NCBI GenBank assembly: GCA_018433595.1
Contig: JAHDQY010000058.1
Span: 1-64,000 of the forward strand
DNA from: Synergistales bacterium
GTDB lineage: Bacteria; Synergistota; Synergistia; Synergistales; Aminithiophilaceae
DNA: 64,000 nucleotides
Direction: 5' to 3'
The translations under genes and the position numbers were made by a program. Below are positions 62,657 through 64,000 of the stretch, piece after piece. How positions within the stretch are numbered: the first letter of the stretch is position 1; each line of letters opens with the position of its first letter. Under the pieces are notes generated by a model that saw only the letters and a program-made list of their open reading frames with translations, ran no database searches and was not told where the DNA came from.

Positions 62657-63975
62657 GGTCTTTCCCCCCGATAGCCGAAGCGGAGAGGCTCTTCCTGGAC
62701 GTACTTCTTGCCGAGCTTCCTGGCCGTATCGGCCCGTTCGAGCTCCCTTCCGAGATAGAAGGCGTGAGAGCTCTCGACGTCACCGAGACGGGAGAAGATC
62801 TCCGCCGGGTCATCGCCGACAACGAAAAGGCGGCTGTTGAAGACGTGGATCCGTCCCTGCGCGACGAAGATGCGGAAATTCCGGTCCTTCACCCGCGAGG
62901 CGAGGTCCCGAAGCTCCCCCTCGGAATAGCCTTCGAAGGGCAGCGCCTTGGCGACGACGAGGTCGCCCCTCAGGTGCTTGGGCAGCGTCCTGCGCCTTCC
63001 GGCCCAGTGCATCATGCGGCGGGCCCGGTCGAGTTCCCTCACCGACCCCGAAGCCCAGGAGACGACCTCCGTCGTGAGGAGATAGTCGATGGCAAGCTCT
63101 TCGGCTATCCCCGCCAGCAGGGCGTTGATGCCGACGCTGTCGGCTTCGACGAGCTCCGTCACGTTGCCCGCCCCCATGAGCATCGGGACCCCGGGGTAGC
63201 GCCTCCTCACCTCGACGTAACCGGCGACGGCCTCGGCGAAGCCGAAAAGGAGAGGCGAGAGCAGGGGGTCGGCGACGACGGGGAAACCGGCTTCAAGAGC
63301 CCGGTCGAGGTTCCGGAAGAGGCTCTCCAGACCGCCGCCGCCGTCGGGGATGACGACAGCGGGAGAGACAAAATCACCGAGAAGGTCGAGAGTCTCGCCG
63401 CTGACGCTCAGCAGAAGATCGGCCCCGGCCCGGGAGGCCTCCTGCAGCGTCGTCCTGTCGAGAGAGTCGACGCTGACCTGAAGTCCCTCGGCCTTGAGGA
63501 GGCGGACGGTTTCGCCCACTTCGGGGAAAGGTCCTCCCGGCGGACCGCCGAGATCGACGATGTCGGCACCGTCGTCGGTGAAGGCCCTGGCCGCGGCGAG
63601 GCATTCGGCGGGGGGAAGCCGCCAGGCGTCGACGATCTCGGCGACGATCCTCAGACGGTAGCCCTCGTAGACCACCGGCTCCCCCTCGCCGCCGAAATAG
63701 CGGGGCAGGTCCTTCAGGTCCTTCGGCCCCCGTCGGACGGGGACGCCGAGGCGCCGCTCCAGCGGCTCCAGCTCGCCCCGGGCCAACCCCGGCAGGAGGA
63801 TTTCGTCGCAGCCCCGGGCATCGGGAAGATGGCGACCGGCCCAGTCGGCGGTCATGAGGGCGGCAACGGAAATGGGAAGGACGGCGGGAACGGCCTCCAC
63901 GTCCCCAAACCTGGGAAGGAGAGCCTCCAGGTAGGGAGCCGCCAGAGTTCCCGTGACGAGAAGGACACGCCTCAA
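62653..63975 (-). CDS. Dihydropteroate synthase-like protein of H4MPT synthesis (DUF6513 type)
   Basis: A 440-residue protein with an N-terminal DUF6513-like region (RRVLLVTGTLAAPYLEALL) and a pterin-binding TIM barrel (GADIVDLGGPPGG, SVDSLDRTTLQEASRAGAD, MGAGNVTELVEADSVGINAL in parts). It corresponds to the Orf7/MJ0107-like family, which is expected to make the pterin-RFAP bond; this is separate from the FolP half encoded at 55753. The TTG at 63975 follows GGGAGAGGA; an ATG at 63996 is in frame but lacks a site. The window ends 25 bp upstream, so further genes of the cluster probably continue. Confidence 0.87.
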   Translation of the reverse strand: MRRVLLVTGTLAAPYLEALLPRFGDVEAVPAVLPISVAALMTADWAGRHLPDARGCDEILLPGLARGELEPLERRLGVPVRRGPKDLKDLPRYFGGEGEPVVYEGYRLRIVAEIVDAWRLPPAECLAAARAFTDDGADIVDLGGPPGGPFPEVGETVRLLKAEGLQVSVDSLDRTTLQEASRAGADLLLSVSGETLDLLGDFVSPAVVIPDGGGGLESLFRNLDRALEAGFPVVADPLLSPLLFGFAEAVAGYVEVRRRYPGVPMLMGAGNVTELVEADSVGINALLAGIAEELAIDYLLTTEVVSWASGSVRELDRARRMMHWAGRRRTLPKHLRGDLVVAKALPFEGYSEGELRDLASRVKDRNFRIFVAQGRIHVFNSRLFVVGDDPAEIFSRLGDVESSHAFYLGRELERADTARKLGKKYVQEEPLRFGYRGERP

Positions 63976-64000
63976 GGAAGATCCTCTCCCAGCCATCGGG

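Overview
The window reads as a continuous piece of a GC-rich bacterial chromosome. The gene set suggests an anaerobic, amino-acid- and peptide-fermenting diderm: 2-oxoacid:ferredoxin oxidoreductase, tyrosine phenol-lyase with a Na+-coupled transporter, a peptide/D-amino-acid uptake and hydrolysis cluster, CstA, split transketolase, CsaB and FtsEX-EnvC. The phylum Synergistota is my best guess. This is inference from gene content and gene order; there is no rRNA or marker comparison.

Layout. 1-5.5 kb: two 1-Cys peroxiredoxins beside a two-subunit ketoacid:ferredoxin oxidoreductase, then a ZIP metal transporter and a small metallochaperone. 5.5-8.9 kb: leuCDB behind a promoter, a branched-chain-rich leader peptide and an attenuator-type terminator. 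8.9-16.9 kb: housekeeping and transport genes (M20 amidohydrolase, malate/lactate dehydrogenase, DUF554, crotonase, CstA, YeiH), with initiator tRNA-Met and tRNA-Val. 16.9-32 kb: a compositionally different stretch beginning just after tRNA-Val. It holds a tyrosine phenol-lyase/SNF transporter pair and an eight-gene catabolic cluster (N-acyl-D-amino-acid deacylase, M19 dipeptidase, DppABCDF, M24 peptidase) with a divergent GntR regulator. Transposase debris lies between dppA and dppB. I read this stretch as a probable acquired island. 32-33.5 kb: a HerA-like ATPase. 33.9-50.5 kb: sixteen tightly packed minus-strand genes from rnj to rimI, probably one superoperon for envelope growth and division, wall-polymer pyruvylation and core metabolism. 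50.6-53.8 kb: class II aldolase, tRNA-Gln, tRNA-Glu, a short citrate-synthase-fold lyase and tRNA-Ser. 54-55.6 kb: larC and larB for the nickel-pincer cofactor. 55.7-64 kb: eight overlapping genes for tetrahydromethanopterin/methanofuran-type C1 metabolism.

The last cluster is the most notable part. It encodes a DHPS-like protein, DUF447, beta-RFAP synthase, Ftr/FhcD, FhcC, Mch, a RimK-type ligase, and one long protein that joins a CitG-family domain to a complete-looking dihydropteroate synthase. Each gene overlaps the next. The formyl-dehydrogenase/hydrolase subunits FhcA and FhcB, Fae and MtdB are not in the window, and the cluster runs up to its right edge. An H4MPT-linked branch between methenyl/formyl carriers and formate would fit an organism that ferments glycine, serine or histidine, but that role is inferred. 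Two copies of an 80-bp imperfect palindrome, one near each side of the first 20 kb, point to a dispersed repeat or structured RNA that I could not name.
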